NCBI RefSeq assembly: GCF_010499255.1
Contig: NZ_JAAGRN010000007.1
Span: forward strand, 62,001-126,000
DNA: 64,000 nt
From: Sheuella amnicola
GTDB taxonomy: Bacteria; Pseudomonadota; Gammaproteobacteria; Burkholderiales; Burkholderiaceae_B
Direction of reading: 5' to 3'
Within the stretch, counting starts at the first letter, position 1. Each line of letters opens with the position of its first letter. The notes below the pieces were generated by a model, which was not told where the DNA came from, searched no databases, and saw nothing but the letters and a program-made list of their open reading frames with translations. Positions 26,907-34,792 of this stretch are shown here, one piece after another. The position numbers and the translations under genes were made by a program.

Positions 26907-26923
26907 TACCCTTCTCTACCCTT
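26907..26923. repeat. TACCCTT direct repeat, 10-base spacing, in a divergent promoter region
   Basis: TACCCTT occurs at 26907-26913 and 26917-26923, exactly one helical turn apart, with a related inverted stretch TAAGGGGGGTA at 26875-26885. It sits between divergent receptor and acyl-CoA dehydrogenase operons. The core resembles the CCCTTAA arm of the inverted repeat at 20276-20293. Confidence 0.35.
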
Positions 26924-27029
26924 TTGATTGCCCGAACCATGGTTTTGTCTGTGCGGAATGCAGGGTTTCAAAATGCGAGAAACGGCGGATAGTCGACAGC
27001 GTTAACATTGCGATACTAGGAGAAAAGCC

Positions 27030-28217
27030 ATGGATCTGACCTGGACAACTGAAGAGCGTGCATTTCGCGAGGAAGTGCAAGATTTTTTGAAGTCGAAATT
27101 GCCTGCCGATTTAAAAGCGAAGGCATTTGCCCATCACCATCTCGTACGCGAAGATTATGTTCGCTGGCATCTGCTTCTGGCAGAACGGGGATGGGGTGCA
27201 CCCGCCTGGCCAAAAGAATATGGCGGTACCGGTTGGAATCCCATGCAACGACTGATTTTCGAGATTGAGTCGTTCAAGGCTGGCGCACCGCGACTGTTGC
27301 CGTTTGGCTTGAGCATGATCGGCCCCGTTTTGATGAAATACGGCAATCAGAAACAAAAAGATCACTACCTGCCACGTATCATCCAGATGAAGGACTGGTG
27401 GTGTCAGGGATATTCAGAGCCCGGATCAGGCTCGGATCTTGCTTCACTCAAGACCAAAGCTGAGCGAGTTGGAGATCGTTACATCATCAATGGCCAGAAA
27501 ACCTGGACCACACTTGCGCACTACGCGGACTGGATGTTTTGTCTCGTGCGAACAGACCCAACGGCAAAAGCGCAACGAGGCATATCGATGGTGCTCATCG
27601 ATATGAAGCAACCGGGCGTCACAGTGCGTCCGATCAAGACACTGAACGGTAGTCACGACGTCAACGAGGTCTGGCTCGAGAACGTCGAAGCCCCCATTGA
27701 AAATCTGATCGGGGAAGAGAATCAGGGTTGGACCTACGCCAAGTATCTGCTGGGTCACGAACGAACCGGTATTGCCGGCATTGGACACTGCCATCGCGAA
27801 CTTGCCATATTGAAGTCCTTGGCTGAACGCACGATGGCAAGTGGTGAATCGCTTAGTCTGGATTCTCGTGTGCGCGACAGTATCAACCGGATTGAAGCGC
27901 AGGTGCTGGCGCTGGAGATGATGTTGTTGCGCGTGGCGTCCGATAGCTCGGATCCTGGCCCCAAAGCGTCAATTTTGAAAATCCGCGGTTCCGAGTTGCA
28001 AATGGAACTGGCTCGTTTGCAAATGCAGGTGGCTGGTGCCGACTCATGGCCCTACGCTCCCGAATGGTTGTATGCGGATTCGGATTTTCATGGACCCGGG
28101 CCTGAATACTCTGCCGCAGCGTCGGCAGGTTACTTCGATATGCGTAAGACCGCTATTTATGGTGGCACCAACGAAGTGCAGAAGGGCATCATCGCTAAAC
28201 AGATCATCGGCGTTTAA
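27030..28217 (+). CDS. Acyl-CoA dehydrogenase, PimC-like large subunit
   Basis: A 395-residue flavoprotein. The N-terminal MDLTWTTEERAFREEVQDFL, the FAD/substrate loop CQGYSEPGSGSDLASLKTKA near 131 and TWTTLAHYADWMFCL near 159 match large subunits of dicarboxyl-CoA dehydrogenases such as pimeloyl-CoA dehydrogenase. The C-terminal YGGTNEVQKGIIAKQ is the FAD-binding signature. The canonical C-terminal catalytic glutamate of medium-chain enzymes is not obvious at its usual place. AGGAGA precedes the ATG. The next gene is a second, smaller dehydrogenase, consistent with a heteromeric enzyme. Specificity for a dicarboxyl-CoA is inference from resemblance. Confidence 0.88.
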   Translation: MDLTWTTEERAFREEVQDFLKSKLPADLKAKAFAHHHLVREDYVRWHLLLAERGWGAPAWPKEYGGTGWNPMQRLIFEIESFKAGAPRLLPFGLSMIGPVLMKYGNQKQKDHYLPRIIQMKDWWCQGYSEPGSGSDLASLKTKAERVGDRYIINGQKTWTTLAHYADWMFCLVRTDPTAKAQRGISMVLIDMKQPGVTVRPIKTLNGSHDVNEVWLENVEAPIENLIGEENQGWTYAKYLLGHERTGIAGIGHCHRELAILKSLAERTMASGESLSLDSRVRDSINRIEAQVLALEMMLLRVASDSSDPGPKASILKIRGSELQMELARLQMQVAGADSWPYAPEWLYADSDFHGPGPEYSAAASAGYFDMRKTAIYGGTNEVQKGIIAKQIIGV

Positions 28218-28238
28218 TCGGCGCAAACGGGAATAATC

Positions 28239-29354
28239 ATGGATTTTGCATATTCAGAAGAACAACGGATGCTGACGGACAGTTTGCGCCGTTTGGTGAC
28301 CGACAACTGGACCTATGCCAAGCGTCGCGAAAGGCAGCGCGCAGGTGTGATGGACCAATCGGCGTGGAACAGTCTTGTCGAACTAGGGGTGGCAGGCTTA
28401 ATGGTTCCTCAGGATTTTGGCGGTTTTGGCGAGTCGCCCGCCACGATGCTGGTCGTTCATTATGAGCTTGGCCGCGGATTGGTGAGTGAGCCTGCTATTT
28501 CGAGCGCTGTGATGGGCACCACGCTTTTGGCAAATAGTCATAATGAAACGCTCAAGTCGCAGTGGCTTGGCGCTCTTGCTGAGGGTGAAGCGATTCTGTC
28601 TGTTGCCTGGCAAGAGGAAGGTGAACGTTATGCTTTGCGACCACTTTGCACCCGGGCTACGGCTACAGAAAAAGGATTTTCGATTGATGGCCGCAAAGTG
28701 CTTGTATGGCATGCTGCATGTTCCCAGGCTTTGATTGTTTCCGCAGTGCTTGACGGTGAAATCGCTTTATTTTTAGTCCCTTCCGATTCGAAAGGATTGT
28801 CGATTTCCGACTATCCCACTTTCGATGGCGCACGTGCTTCGACAGTCGGTTTCGAAAGCGTTTCCTTGAGCAGCGAGCATCTGATAGCCAAGGGTGAAGA
28901 AGCGCTCGCATTGCTGACTCAAACATTGGATTTTGGCATTACCGCTCTGTGCGCACAAGCGTGTGGAGCCATGCAGGCCTTGACCGATATCACGATCCAA
29001 TATTTGAAAACACGCAAGCAGTTCGGGCAACCGCTTGCCAATTTCCAGGTGCTGCAACACAGGTTGGCGGATATGCTGACGCATGCGGAAATGGCGCTAT
29101 CCTCAACTTATGTTGCCGTGGCGGGTCTGGATGAAAAAGACGCAGCAAAACGCAGCAGGCTTGTATCCATGGCAAAAGTCGAAGTTGCCGCTGCCGGGCG
29201 ATTTGTGGGCGAATCCGCAGTGCAATTGCATGGCGGTATGGGTATGACCGATGAGCTTGATGTCGGAGACTACTTCAAGCGCTTGTCGTTTGCCGATCAG
29301 TTGCTGGGTGATACGAATTATCACTTGCAACGGATGCAGGACTTGGGTCACTAA
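28239..29354 (+). CDS. Acyl-CoA dehydrogenase, PimD-like small subunit
   Basis: A 371-residue acyl-CoA dehydrogenase-fold protein with a weakly conserved middle domain (residues 120-200). The C-terminal domain is well kept: QYLKTRKQFGQPLANFQVLQHRLADM near 248 and QLHGGMGMTDELDVGDYFKR near 330, whose Glu in MTDE lines up with the catalytic glutamate of medium-chain enzymes. It begins 21 bases after the large subunit gene. The pair resembles PimC/PimD, where two different dehydrogenase chains form one enzyme. The partner roles (FAD binding versus base) are proposed, not proven. Confidence 0.86.
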   Translation: MDFAYSEEQRMLTDSLRRLVTDNWTYAKRRERQRAGVMDQSAWNSLVELGVAGLMVPQDFGGFGESPATMLVVHYELGRGLVSEPAISSAVMGTTLLANSHNETLKSQWLGALAEGEAILSVAWQEEGERYALRPLCTRATATEKGFSIDGRKVLVWHAACSQALIVSAVLDGEIALFLVPSDSKGLSISDYPTFDGARASTVGFESVSLSSEHLIAKGEEALALLTQTLDFGITALCAQACGAMQALTDITIQYLKTRKQFGQPLANFQVLQHRLADMLTHAEMALSSTYVAVAGLDEKDAAKRSRLVSMAKVEVAAAGRFVGESAVQLHGGMGMTDELDVGDYFKRLSFADQLLGDTNYHLQRMQDLGH

Positions 29355-29375
29355 TTGTTGTTTTAAGGATTAAAG

Positions 29376-30206
29376 ATGTCTACGAATGATCTCAGTGCGT
29401 GGCTAGGCAAGTCCCAGACCGTTACTGATCGCCTGGATCCCAATCATGCGGCATGCATTGCCGTTACGTTGGGCGAACCGGTTCCGGCTTCAGGCAAGCC
29501 GTTGCCTGCACTTTGGCATTGGGCATACTTTCTCGAGACTGTGCCGATTGCGCAAACCGGTACGGATGGCCACCCTGCTCGGGGTAGCTTTTTGCCTCCT
29601 GCCGATAATCGAAATCGTATGTGGGCCGGAGGGCGAGTAACGTTTAATGGACCGCTGCTAGTTGGTGTTGAGGCACATAAAACCTCTACGGTGACCGCGA
29701 TTCAGGAGAAAAAGGGGCGAACCGGCTCTCTTTTGTTCGTGACGGTCAAACACGAGATTGTTCAAAATGGCGTAATGGTCGTCAGCGAAGAGCAGGATAT
29801 CGTTTATCGGGAACCCAGTCCTCCCAAGCTTGTCGGCACCGAGCCTGCACCCGTCTCGCAGTGGAAAGAAGCCGTTGACCCGACCCCTGTCTTGCTGTTC
29901 CGATATTCTGCAGTGACTTTCAATAGCCATCGTATTCATTACGATCATCCCTATGTCACCGAAAAAGAAGGGTACCCCGGACTGGTTGTGCACGGCCCCA
30001 TGATTGCGACATTGATGTGCCAAGCCTTTGCGCATGCGAATCCCCAGGCCAGGCTGCGTCAATTAAGTTATCGCGGACTTCGCCCCTTGATTGCTCCAAC
30101 GCCTTTTGCAGTTGCCGGGCACGTGACGCAAGCGGGATTGGCGCAACTTTGGGCCGAGCAGGATGGTACGCTGGCCCACCAAGCTGAATTGAGGTTTGAA
30201 GCATGA
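29376..30206 (+). CDS. HTD2 / mesaconyl-CoA hydratase-like dehydratase (MaoC-related)
   Basis: A 276-residue double hot-dog protein of the type found in mesaconyl-C4-CoA hydratases and fungal HTD2. The N-terminal ALWHWAYFLETV and RMWAGGRVTFNGPLLVG regions and the C-terminal FRYSAVTFNSHRIHYDHPYV with its catalytic-type His, followed by GYPGLVVHGPMIATL, are characteristic. It differs from the MFE-2-type hydratase at 18310-19167. The start follows AAGGA, and its stop overlaps the CoA-transferase start. It would add water to, or remove it from, a C4-C6 acyl-CoA; the natural substrate is unknown. Confidence 0.86.
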   Translation: MSTNDLSAWLGKSQTVTDRLDPNHAACIAVTLGEPVPASGKPLPALWHWAYFLETVPIAQTGTDGHPARGSFLPPADNRNRMWAGGRVTFNGPLLVGVEAHKTSTVTAIQEKKGRTGSLLFVTVKHEIVQNGVMVVSEEQDIVYREPSPPKLVGTEPAPVSQWKEAVDPTPVLLFRYSAVTFNSHRIHYDHPYVTEKEGYPGLVVHGPMIATLMCQAFAHANPQARLRQLSYRGLRPLIAPTPFAVAGHVTQAGLAQLWAEQDGTLAHQAELRFEA

Positions 30207-31408
30207 TGAAACAAGATAAAAGTCAATCGCCGCGCCCGCTTGACGGTATAACTGTCGTCAGTCTGGAGCATGCGATTGCGGCCCCTTTTTGCACACGTCA
30301 GTTGGCGGATATGGGCGCACGCGTGATTAAGGTCGAGCGCCCTGGTGTCGGTGATTTCGCACGCAAATACGATGAGCGCACTCGCGGCATGGCTTCGCAT
30401 TTTGTCTGGACCAACAGATCAAAAGAAAGTCTGACGCTTGATCTCAAGAACGCCGACGCTATGTCTGCGCTCGAAAAATTGCTTGAGAAGGCAGACGTTC
30501 TTGTGCAGAACCTTGCGCCAGGCGCAGCCGCGCGGATGGGCTTGTCGTTTGATGCGTTGCATGCCCGTTTCCCGCGCCTGATCGTTTGCGATATTTCCGG
30601 GTACGGTGATGGTGGCCCTTACGAAACAAAGAAAGCTTACGACTTGTTGATTCAGAGCGAAAGCGGTTTTGTTTCCGTGACAGGCTCTCCCGATGAGCCT
30701 GCCAAAGCAGGCTGTTCGATTGCGGATATTGCCGCGGGTATGTATGCGTACTCGGGTATATTGAACGCATTGCTTTTGCGCGGCAAAACAGGCTTGGGAA
30801 GTCGCCTCGACGTTTCGATGCTGGAAAGCATGGTCGAGTGGATGAGTTTTCCGATGTATTACGCGTTTGATGGTGCTTCTCCTCCACCAAGAGCAGGCGC
30901 GGCCCATGCAACCATTTACCCTTACGGACCATTTCCTGTTGGCGATGGCAGCAACGTCATGCTGGGCTTGCAAAACGAACGTGAGTGGCGCGTGTTCTGC
31001 GAAAAGGTTCTTAAACAGCCTGACTTGGCAGATGAGCCAGACTTCGCGTCCAATTCTTTGCGCGTCAAAAATCGTGATCGTCTGAGAGGTTTGATTGTTG
31101 GGGCTTTTGCGAAGATGACAATCGATCAGGTCGTTCAGTATCTTGAAGATGCACAGATCGCCAATGCCCGTGTCAATGAGATGAAAGACGTATGGGCTCA
31201 TCCGCAACTCAAGGCGCGGGACCGCTGGACGAATATCGATAGTCCTGTTGGCGCATTGCCTGCGCTGATTCCGCCTGCCACAAACAATCAGTTCGATGCG
31301 CGCATGGATCGGATTCCGGATATCGGAGAGCATACGCATGCCATATTGAAAGAGTTGGGAGTTACTGCTGACATCATCTCACGACTTGAAGCCGACAAGG
31401 CAATCTAG
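30203..31408 (+). CDS. Family III CoA-transferase (CaiB/BaiF type)
   Basis: A 401-residue transferase. LDGITVVSLEHAIAAPFCTRQLADMGARVIKVE opens the protein, and Asp175 in GCSIADIAAGMYAY is the expected catalytic aspartate. NLAPGAAARMGLSFDAL and DISGYGDGGPY are the usual blocks. The first ATG overlaps the upstream stop (ATGATG: a second ATG follows in frame), indicating coupling. Pairing with a mesaconyl-CoA hydratase-like gene recalls mesaconyl-CoA transferase modules. It is less similar to the family III enzymes at 17108 and 53378 than a recent duplicate would be. Ends the operon; a terminator lies within the opposite folK gene. Confidence 0.92.
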   Translation: MMKQDKSQSPRPLDGITVVSLEHAIAAPFCTRQLADMGARVIKVERPGVGDFARKYDERTRGMASHFVWTNRSKESLTLDLKNADAMSALEKLLEKADVLVQNLAPGAAARMGLSFDALHARFPRLIVCDISGYGDGGPYETKKAYDLLIQSESGFVSVTGSPDEPAKAGCSIADIAAGMYAYSGILNALLLRGKTGLGSRLDVSMLESMVEWMSFPMYYAFDGASPPPRAGAAHATIYPYGPFPVGDGSNVMLGLQNEREWRVFCEKVLKQPDLADEPDFASNSLRVKNRDRLRGLIVGAFAKMTIDQVVQYLEDAQIANARVNEMKDVWAHPQLKARDRWTNIDSPVGALPALIPPATNNQFDARMDRIPDIGEHTHAILKELGVTADIISRLEADKAI

Positions 31409-31429
31409 TCTGCTCGAAGATCGCTGTCC

Positions 31430-31942
31430 TTAAAGATCCGATCCGTTCAATGCGGTCGGATCTTTGATTTTTAGTGGGCGTATATTCTGGTCTCGGCAGT
31501 TTTCGAGCCATGCGTGCAATGATCGGCCAGCAATTTTGGCATCGGGTGCCAAATCTTGCAGTGGCTTTAAAACAAATGCCCGAAGATGCATTCTCGGGTG
31601 TGGCAAAGTTAATCGTGGCGTATTGATTGTCAGCTTGTCGTACAAAAGCAGATCCATGTCTAGCGTACGAGGCGCATTGCGATAAGGACGCAATCTTCCG
31701 AATCGATTTTCGATGCGCTGCAACTCATCCAGTAAGTTAAGCGGCGCCAGACTGGTTTCAAGATGCGCAACCGCGTTGACGAATGTCGGTCCGGTTGCAT
31801 CGATTGGGTCACTTGCATAAAAAGGGGATACGACGCATCGGAATATGCCGCTTGTGGTTCTAAGCGAGTCTACGGCATCCAGAAGTGTTTGTTTGGCATC
31901 ACCCAGATTGGCGCCAAGACCGATATAGGCACTGGCGTTCAT
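31430..31942 (-). CDS. folK: 2-amino-4-hydroxy-6-hydroxymethyldihydropteridine diphosphokinase
   Basis: A 170-residue cytoplasmic kinase that pyrophosphorylates hydroxymethyldihydropterin in folate synthesis. AYIGLGANLGDAKQTL is the N-terminal signature, RFGRLRPYRNAPRTLDMDLLLY the catalytic/ATP block with its paired aspartates, and LPHPRMHLRAFVLKPL the pterin-site block. The length is normal. It follows pcnB by six bases in the conserved hda-HAD-pcnB-folK order. Its last codons double as a terminator for the convergent plus-strand operon. Confidence 0.96.
   Translation of the reverse strand: MNASAYIGLGANLGDAKQTLLDAVDSLRTTSGIFRCVVSPFYASDPIDATGPTFVNAVAHLETSLAPLNLLDELQRIENRFGRLRPYRNAPRTLDMDLLLYDKLTINTPRLTLPHPRMHLRAFVLKPLQDLAPDAKIAGRSLHAWLENCRDQNIRPLKIKDPTALNGSDL
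31432..31472 (+). terminator. Terminator of the dehydrogenase operon, inside the 3' end of folK
   Basis: AAAGATCCGA at 31432-31441 pairs with TCGGATCTTT at 31456-31465; a further CCG/CGG pairing extends the stem past a one-base bulge. The T-rich tail 31463-31472 follows on the plus strand. The arms encode the last residues of FolK on the other strand. Confidence 0.75.
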
Positions 31943-31948
31943 TGTGAA

Positions 31949-33325
31949 TTAATCGATTGTTGGCGCATTGGAGTGTTCAGGTATGCCGGGTCTGGGGCCG
32001 CGACGGCGCCTGCGTGTCCGCGATTTGGATGCGCCGGAGCCCAACTCACGGGGAAGCTTCCCCAGATCTTCAACCATCCGAGCGCGTGTCGAATCGTCTG
32101 CGTTGACCAGATCCATCCACCACTGAGCGAGCACGCTGTCGAATTCATGTGCTGCCGCGCGCAATTGCAGAAAGTCGACAGCGGCGCGGATTCTGGGTTG
32201 CTCGAGGATGCGCCAAATCGCTTTTGGTAGGCGCTTCTCGAATCGTGGTTGCATGAACCAGATTTCGCGCATGTCCGAACTGAAGCGTTTTTGGATTGCG
32301 AGTTTTTCGGTTTGTTCGTCAAGAACGGAGTCGGCTGCCTGCATGATGGCTTGGATGGTGGGCTCGCCATTCTTGATGCGTTGTTTCCAACGGAGATCAA
32401 CCTGATGCCACAGTAATGCCGCAAACAAGAAGCTCGGACTGACGGTTTTTCCGGCTCGAACGCGATGGTCGGTTCTGTCCAGGGCTAGCTCGATAAAAGC
32501 CTGACCGCCCGGTTGTTCAAGCACCACATCAAGTAGCGGCAACATGCCATGGTGCAAGCCATCCTGACGCAATTGTTGAAGGCATTCCATGGCGTGCCCA
32601 CAAGTCAGAAGCTTGAGCATTTCATCGAAAAGTCTGGATGCAGGAACGTTCTCGATAAGATTCGCCATCGATTGCAACGGTTCACGCGTTGCGGGTGAAA
32701 TCTTGCCATTGAGTTTGACCGCGAAGCGAACGGCTCTCAACATTCTGACGGGATCTTCACGGTATCGAGTACGGGGGTCGCCAATCATGTTGACCGTTCG
32801 TTTTTTGAGGTCTTCCACACCTCGATGGAAGTCGATCACTGTTTCGGTGGTGGGGTCGTAATAAAGTGCGTTGATCGTGAAATCGCGACGTGCAGCATCC
32901 TGCTCATGTGTGCCGAATTCGTTGTCACGCAATATCCGGCCATGGTCGTCGGTGGTGTTCAAGATCGATGCCGGAGCGCGAAACGTTGAAGTTTCTATGA
33001 TTTCCTGACCGAATACGACATGAACGAGCTGGAATCTGCGACCGATGATTCTGGCTCGCCTGAATAGAGGACGAATCTGTTCGGGAGTGGCATTTGTCGC
33101 CACATCGAAGTCTTTTGGTTCGAGACCGACAATCAGATCCCGAACGGCACCACCGACGATATAGGCTTGATAACCTTCGTGTTGAAGAACTTCGCAGACT
33201 TTGATGGCGTGTCTTGAAACATTGCGTCGATCAATGCCATGCTTTTCTTTCGGAATATGCTGAGCGCCATGCGAGCGTTGCTTGAAAAGTTGGCCGACGA
33301 AGCGCTTGATCGTGTCTGTAATCAT
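31949..33325 (-). CDS. pcnB: Poly(A) polymerase I
   Basis: A 458-residue class II nucleotidyltransferase that adds 3' poly(A) tails and promotes RNA decay. VGGAVRDLIVGLEPKDFDVAT near residue 57 holds the glycine motif and the metal-binding aspartates; RDFTINALYYD and RYREDPVRMLRAVRFAVKL are the following family blocks. RIIGRRFQLVHVVFG favours poly(A) polymerase over CCA-adding enzyme. The C-terminus ends in an arginine-rich SKSRTRRRRRGPRPG tail, a likely RNA-binding extension. Start and upstream stop share one base (TGATG). Confidence 0.95.
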   Translation of the reverse strand: MITDTIKRFVGQLFKQRSHGAQHIPKEKHGIDRRNVSRHAIKVCEVLQHEGYQAYIVGGAVRDLIVGLEPKDFDVATNATPEQIRPLFRRARIIGRRFQLVHVVFGQEIIETSTFRAPASILNTTDDHGRILRDNEFGTHEQDAARRDFTINALYYDPTTETVIDFHRGVEDLKKRTVNMIGDPRTRYREDPVRMLRAVRFAVKLNGKISPATREPLQSMANLIENVPASRLFDEMLKLLTCGHAMECLQQLRQDGLHHGMLPLLDVVLEQPGGQAFIELALDRTDHRVRAGKTVSPSFLFAALLWHQVDLRWKQRIKNGEPTIQAIMQAADSVLDEQTEKLAIQKRFSSDMREIWFMQPRFEKRLPKAIWRILEQPRIRAAVDFLQLRAAAHEFDSVLAQWWMDLVNADDSTRARMVEDLGKLPRELGSGASKSRTRRRRRGPRPGIPEHSNAPTID

Positions 33326-34023
33326 CAGGATTTGTTATCAGCCAGTTTCGGGAACAGATTCAGTACGGGCCATTTGCGTTGCTCTGCGATTTGCAAAAGG
33401 CTTGGGCTTGGATTGGTCACGATCGGATGCGTGACAACTTCAAGAAGTGGTAAATCATTGATAGAGTCGCTGTAAAAATAGGACTCCTCGAAATCGACAA
33501 TTTTTTTGTTCATGCCGGCCAGCCAGTCGTTCACGCGCAAAACCTTGCCATGTTTGAAGCTGGGCGTACCTGCGATTTTTCCGGTGTAACGGCCACCGAT
33601 ATATTCGGGATCAGTCGCGATCAATGTCGGGACGCCAAAAGCGCGCGCAATAGGCGCTGTGACGAAACTGTTTGTTGCAGTAACCAGGGCGCATAGGTCT
33701 CCGGCGGCCAGGTGGCGCTGAACTAGTTCGATAGCCTGAGGTTTCATGGCAGGACGAATCACCCGTTGCATGAAGTCTTCGTGCCAGGCGGCAAGCAGGT
33801 GCGGGGGGTGTGCCGCCAAGAGGCCGAGCATGAACTCTGCAGCCTGCTCGGCGGTCAGGTCACCCGCGTTGTAGCGGTTCATCAGATCCTCATTGCGACG
33901 CAATGCTTCGGCAGGATCGCCGGCTCGCCCTGATTCAGCCATGTAGACGGCCCATTGATGATCGCTATCAAGAGGTAGCAATGTGTGGTCAAGATCGAAA
34001 AGGGCAAGTCGTCTGGAGGTCAT
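33325..34023 (-). CDS. HAD-superfamily (subclass IB) phosphatase
   Basis: A 232-residue SerB-like hydrolase. Motif I is LFDLDHTLLPLDSD with the nucleophile aspartate, motif II VTATNSF, and motif IV FYSDSINDLPLLE. The subclass IB helical cap lies between residues 20 and 90. Phosphoserine, histidinol phosphate and lipid phosphates are all known substrates in the subclass; none can be chosen here. Position between hda and pcnB is conserved in Burkholderiales, with four-base and one-base overlaps to its neighbours. Confidence 0.9.
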   Translation of the reverse strand: MTSRRLALFDLDHTLLPLDSDHQWAVYMAESGRAGDPAEALRRNEDLMNRYNAGDLTAEQAAEFMLGLLAAHPPHLLAAWHEDFMQRVIRPAMKPQAIELVQRHLAAGDLCALVTATNSFVTAPIARAFGVPTLIATDPEYIGGRYTGKIAGTPSFKHGKVLRVNDWLAGMNKKIVDFEESYFYSDSINDLPLLEVVTHPIVTNPSPSLLQIAEQRKWPVLNLFPKLADNKS

Positions 34024-34721
34024 GATTGCAAAAACTCACGATCGGAAAGCATCGTACGCATCAAGGGTACGGTGACTGCCCGGTGTTTAGACAGTGAATA
34101 CCGGTCGATCGCATCGACCAGTGCGAATAGTTGGCGAATATCGCGGGAATAATGTGTCAGCATCCAGTCAAGTACATCGTCCGATAAGGGCAACCCAAGC
34201 TGACGGGCATGGGTTTTGAGGGCGGCATACTTATCGGCATCGGATAGAGGCTCAAGTCTGAAAACCAAATCCCAACCCAGCCTGGTGCGTAAATCCTCAC
34301 GTAAAGACATCATCATCGGCGCGCGATCGCCAGTTACCGCCAGCGCAAAGGCCGAAGATGTCGTAGCCGACTCTCGCCAGTGATTGTACAAGGCAAATAC
34401 CCCAGCCAACTGGGCATCATCCATCAATTGAATGTCATCGACCGCAACCAGTTTGATTTCTTGTGCCAGGGCCGAGGACGTTGCCATTGAGAGGATATCG
34501 GCCGAATTTGTTTCGGAATTGACCAGAACGGATGGTCTCCCGCCCGCCATCGCTCGTAAAAGGTGACTGCGTCCTGCCCCCGGAGGACCCCATAAGTAGA
34601 GTGCCCGACCCGGCTGCAAGGCGCGCGCAGCATCGATTGCAGCCCCATTTTGTCCGACCAGAGTATTGTCTAATGTCGGGTCCGGGGCGGGAATGATCTC
34701 CAGAAGTAATTGCCTGCTCAT
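34020..34721 (-). CDS. hda: DnaA regulatory inactivator Hda
   Basis: A 233-residue AAA+ protein related to DnaA domain III, which stimulates ATP hydrolysis on DnaA when bound to the beta clamp and so prevents re-initiation. The N-terminal QLLLEI is a clamp-binding-type motif. Walker A is degenerate as GPPGAGRSHLLRA (Arg for Lys), Walker B is LVAVDDIQLM, and the arginine-finger region is LRTRLGWDLVFRLEP. The length and lack of a DNA-binding domain separate it from DnaA. It is divergent from purM across 71 bases. Confidence 0.93.
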   Translation of the reverse strand: MSRQLLLEIIPAPDPTLDNTLVGQNGAAIDAARALQPGRALYLWGPPGAGRSHLLRAMAGGRPSVLVNSETNSADILSMATSSALAQEIKLVAVDDIQLMDDAQLAGVFALYNHWRESATTSSAFALAVTGDRAPMMMSLREDLRTRLGWDLVFRLEPLSDADKYAALKTHARQLGLPLSDDVLDWMLTHYSRDIRQLFALVDAIDRYSLSKHRAVTVPLMRTMLSDREFLQS

Positions 34722-34792
34722 TGACTCGTCGTAAAATTAGTGAAAACTACGTATAAAACCCCGCAATTGTCACACAACAACGGCATTTTCCT

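Noticed and set aside
30419-31339. A 306-codon open frame antisense to the family III CoA-transferase
   Set aside because: It has no recognisable motif and lies wholly within a well-supported gene; Arg/His/Ile-rich composition is what a shadow frame gives.
34721-34757. TTGACT and TATAAA as a purM promoter
   Set aside because: The hexamers look good singly but are 25 bases apart, too far for sigma70.
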